Shown here: piece by piece, positions 7,640 to 7,650 of the stretch
Layout: each line of letters begins with the position of its first letter
How positions within the stretch are numbered: the stretch's first letter is position 1
NCBI GenBank assembly: GCA_016926315.1
Contig: JAFGOU010000117.1
Location: 1-7,650 of the forward strand
Direction of reading: 5' to 3'
Source: Chitinispirillaceae bacterium
Lineage (GTDB): Bacteria; Fibrobacterota; Chitinivibrionia; Chitinivibrionales; Chitinispirillaceae
Length of the DNA: 7,650 nt
Translations under genes and position numbers: made by a program
The notes under the pieces: generated by a model
Database searches by the model: none
Seen by the model: only the letters and a program-made list of their open reading frames with translations
Told to the model about the DNA's origin: nothing

Positions 7640-7650
7640 CGCATAATCAG

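Overview
The window looks like a piece of a Gram-negative-type bacterial chromosome in which every gene I can support lies on the minus strand. In transcription order (right to left) it holds a tRNA-Asp gene with its own terminator, a small broken lipoprotein gene, and two secreted proteases of the gingipain (peptidase C25) type. The second protease runs off the left edge.

Organism: two large FN3-rich secreted C25 proteins plus a lipoprotein signal suggest the wider Bacteroidota/Fibrobacterota-Cloacimonadota neighbourhood. The start sites carry strong Shine-Dalgarno sequences, and the clearest -10 boxes are TATAAT rather than the Bacteroidia TAnnTTTG type. This argues mildly against a classical Bacteroides relative. 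No gene here fixes the taxon.

Layout: (1) 3726 to beyond base 1 is one uninterrupted reading frame of at least 1242 codons: signal peptide, long N-terminal region, C25 catalytic domain, six FN3-like modules, and the start of a further domain at the edge. (2) 3727-3965 is an intergenic region with a strong terminator for the upstream protease gene and a GC-rich leader for the downstream one. (3) 3966-6416 is a complete 816-residue protease: signal peptide, C25 domain, three FN3-like modules, and a C-terminal discoidin (F5/8 type C) domain. (4) 6417-6819 has no gene; it holds a likely promoter, an 8-C run and what may be a remnant of a dispersed repeat. (5) 6820-7396 is a lipoprotein gene with good promoter and RBS but two apparent single-base losses. 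(6) 7517-7639 is tRNA-Asp(GTC) with a Rho-independent terminator.

How they work together: the two proteases share catalytic-core motifs and the same 31-residue His-to-Cys spacing, so they are probably paralogues. They differ in base composition, in the N-terminal region (long in one, absent in the other) and in their C-terminal binding modules. They are separated by a terminator, so they are probably transcribed separately. The likely common theme is extracellular or surface proteolysis with carbohydrate- or surface-binding modules. I found no defence system, CRISPR array, integrase or transposase.
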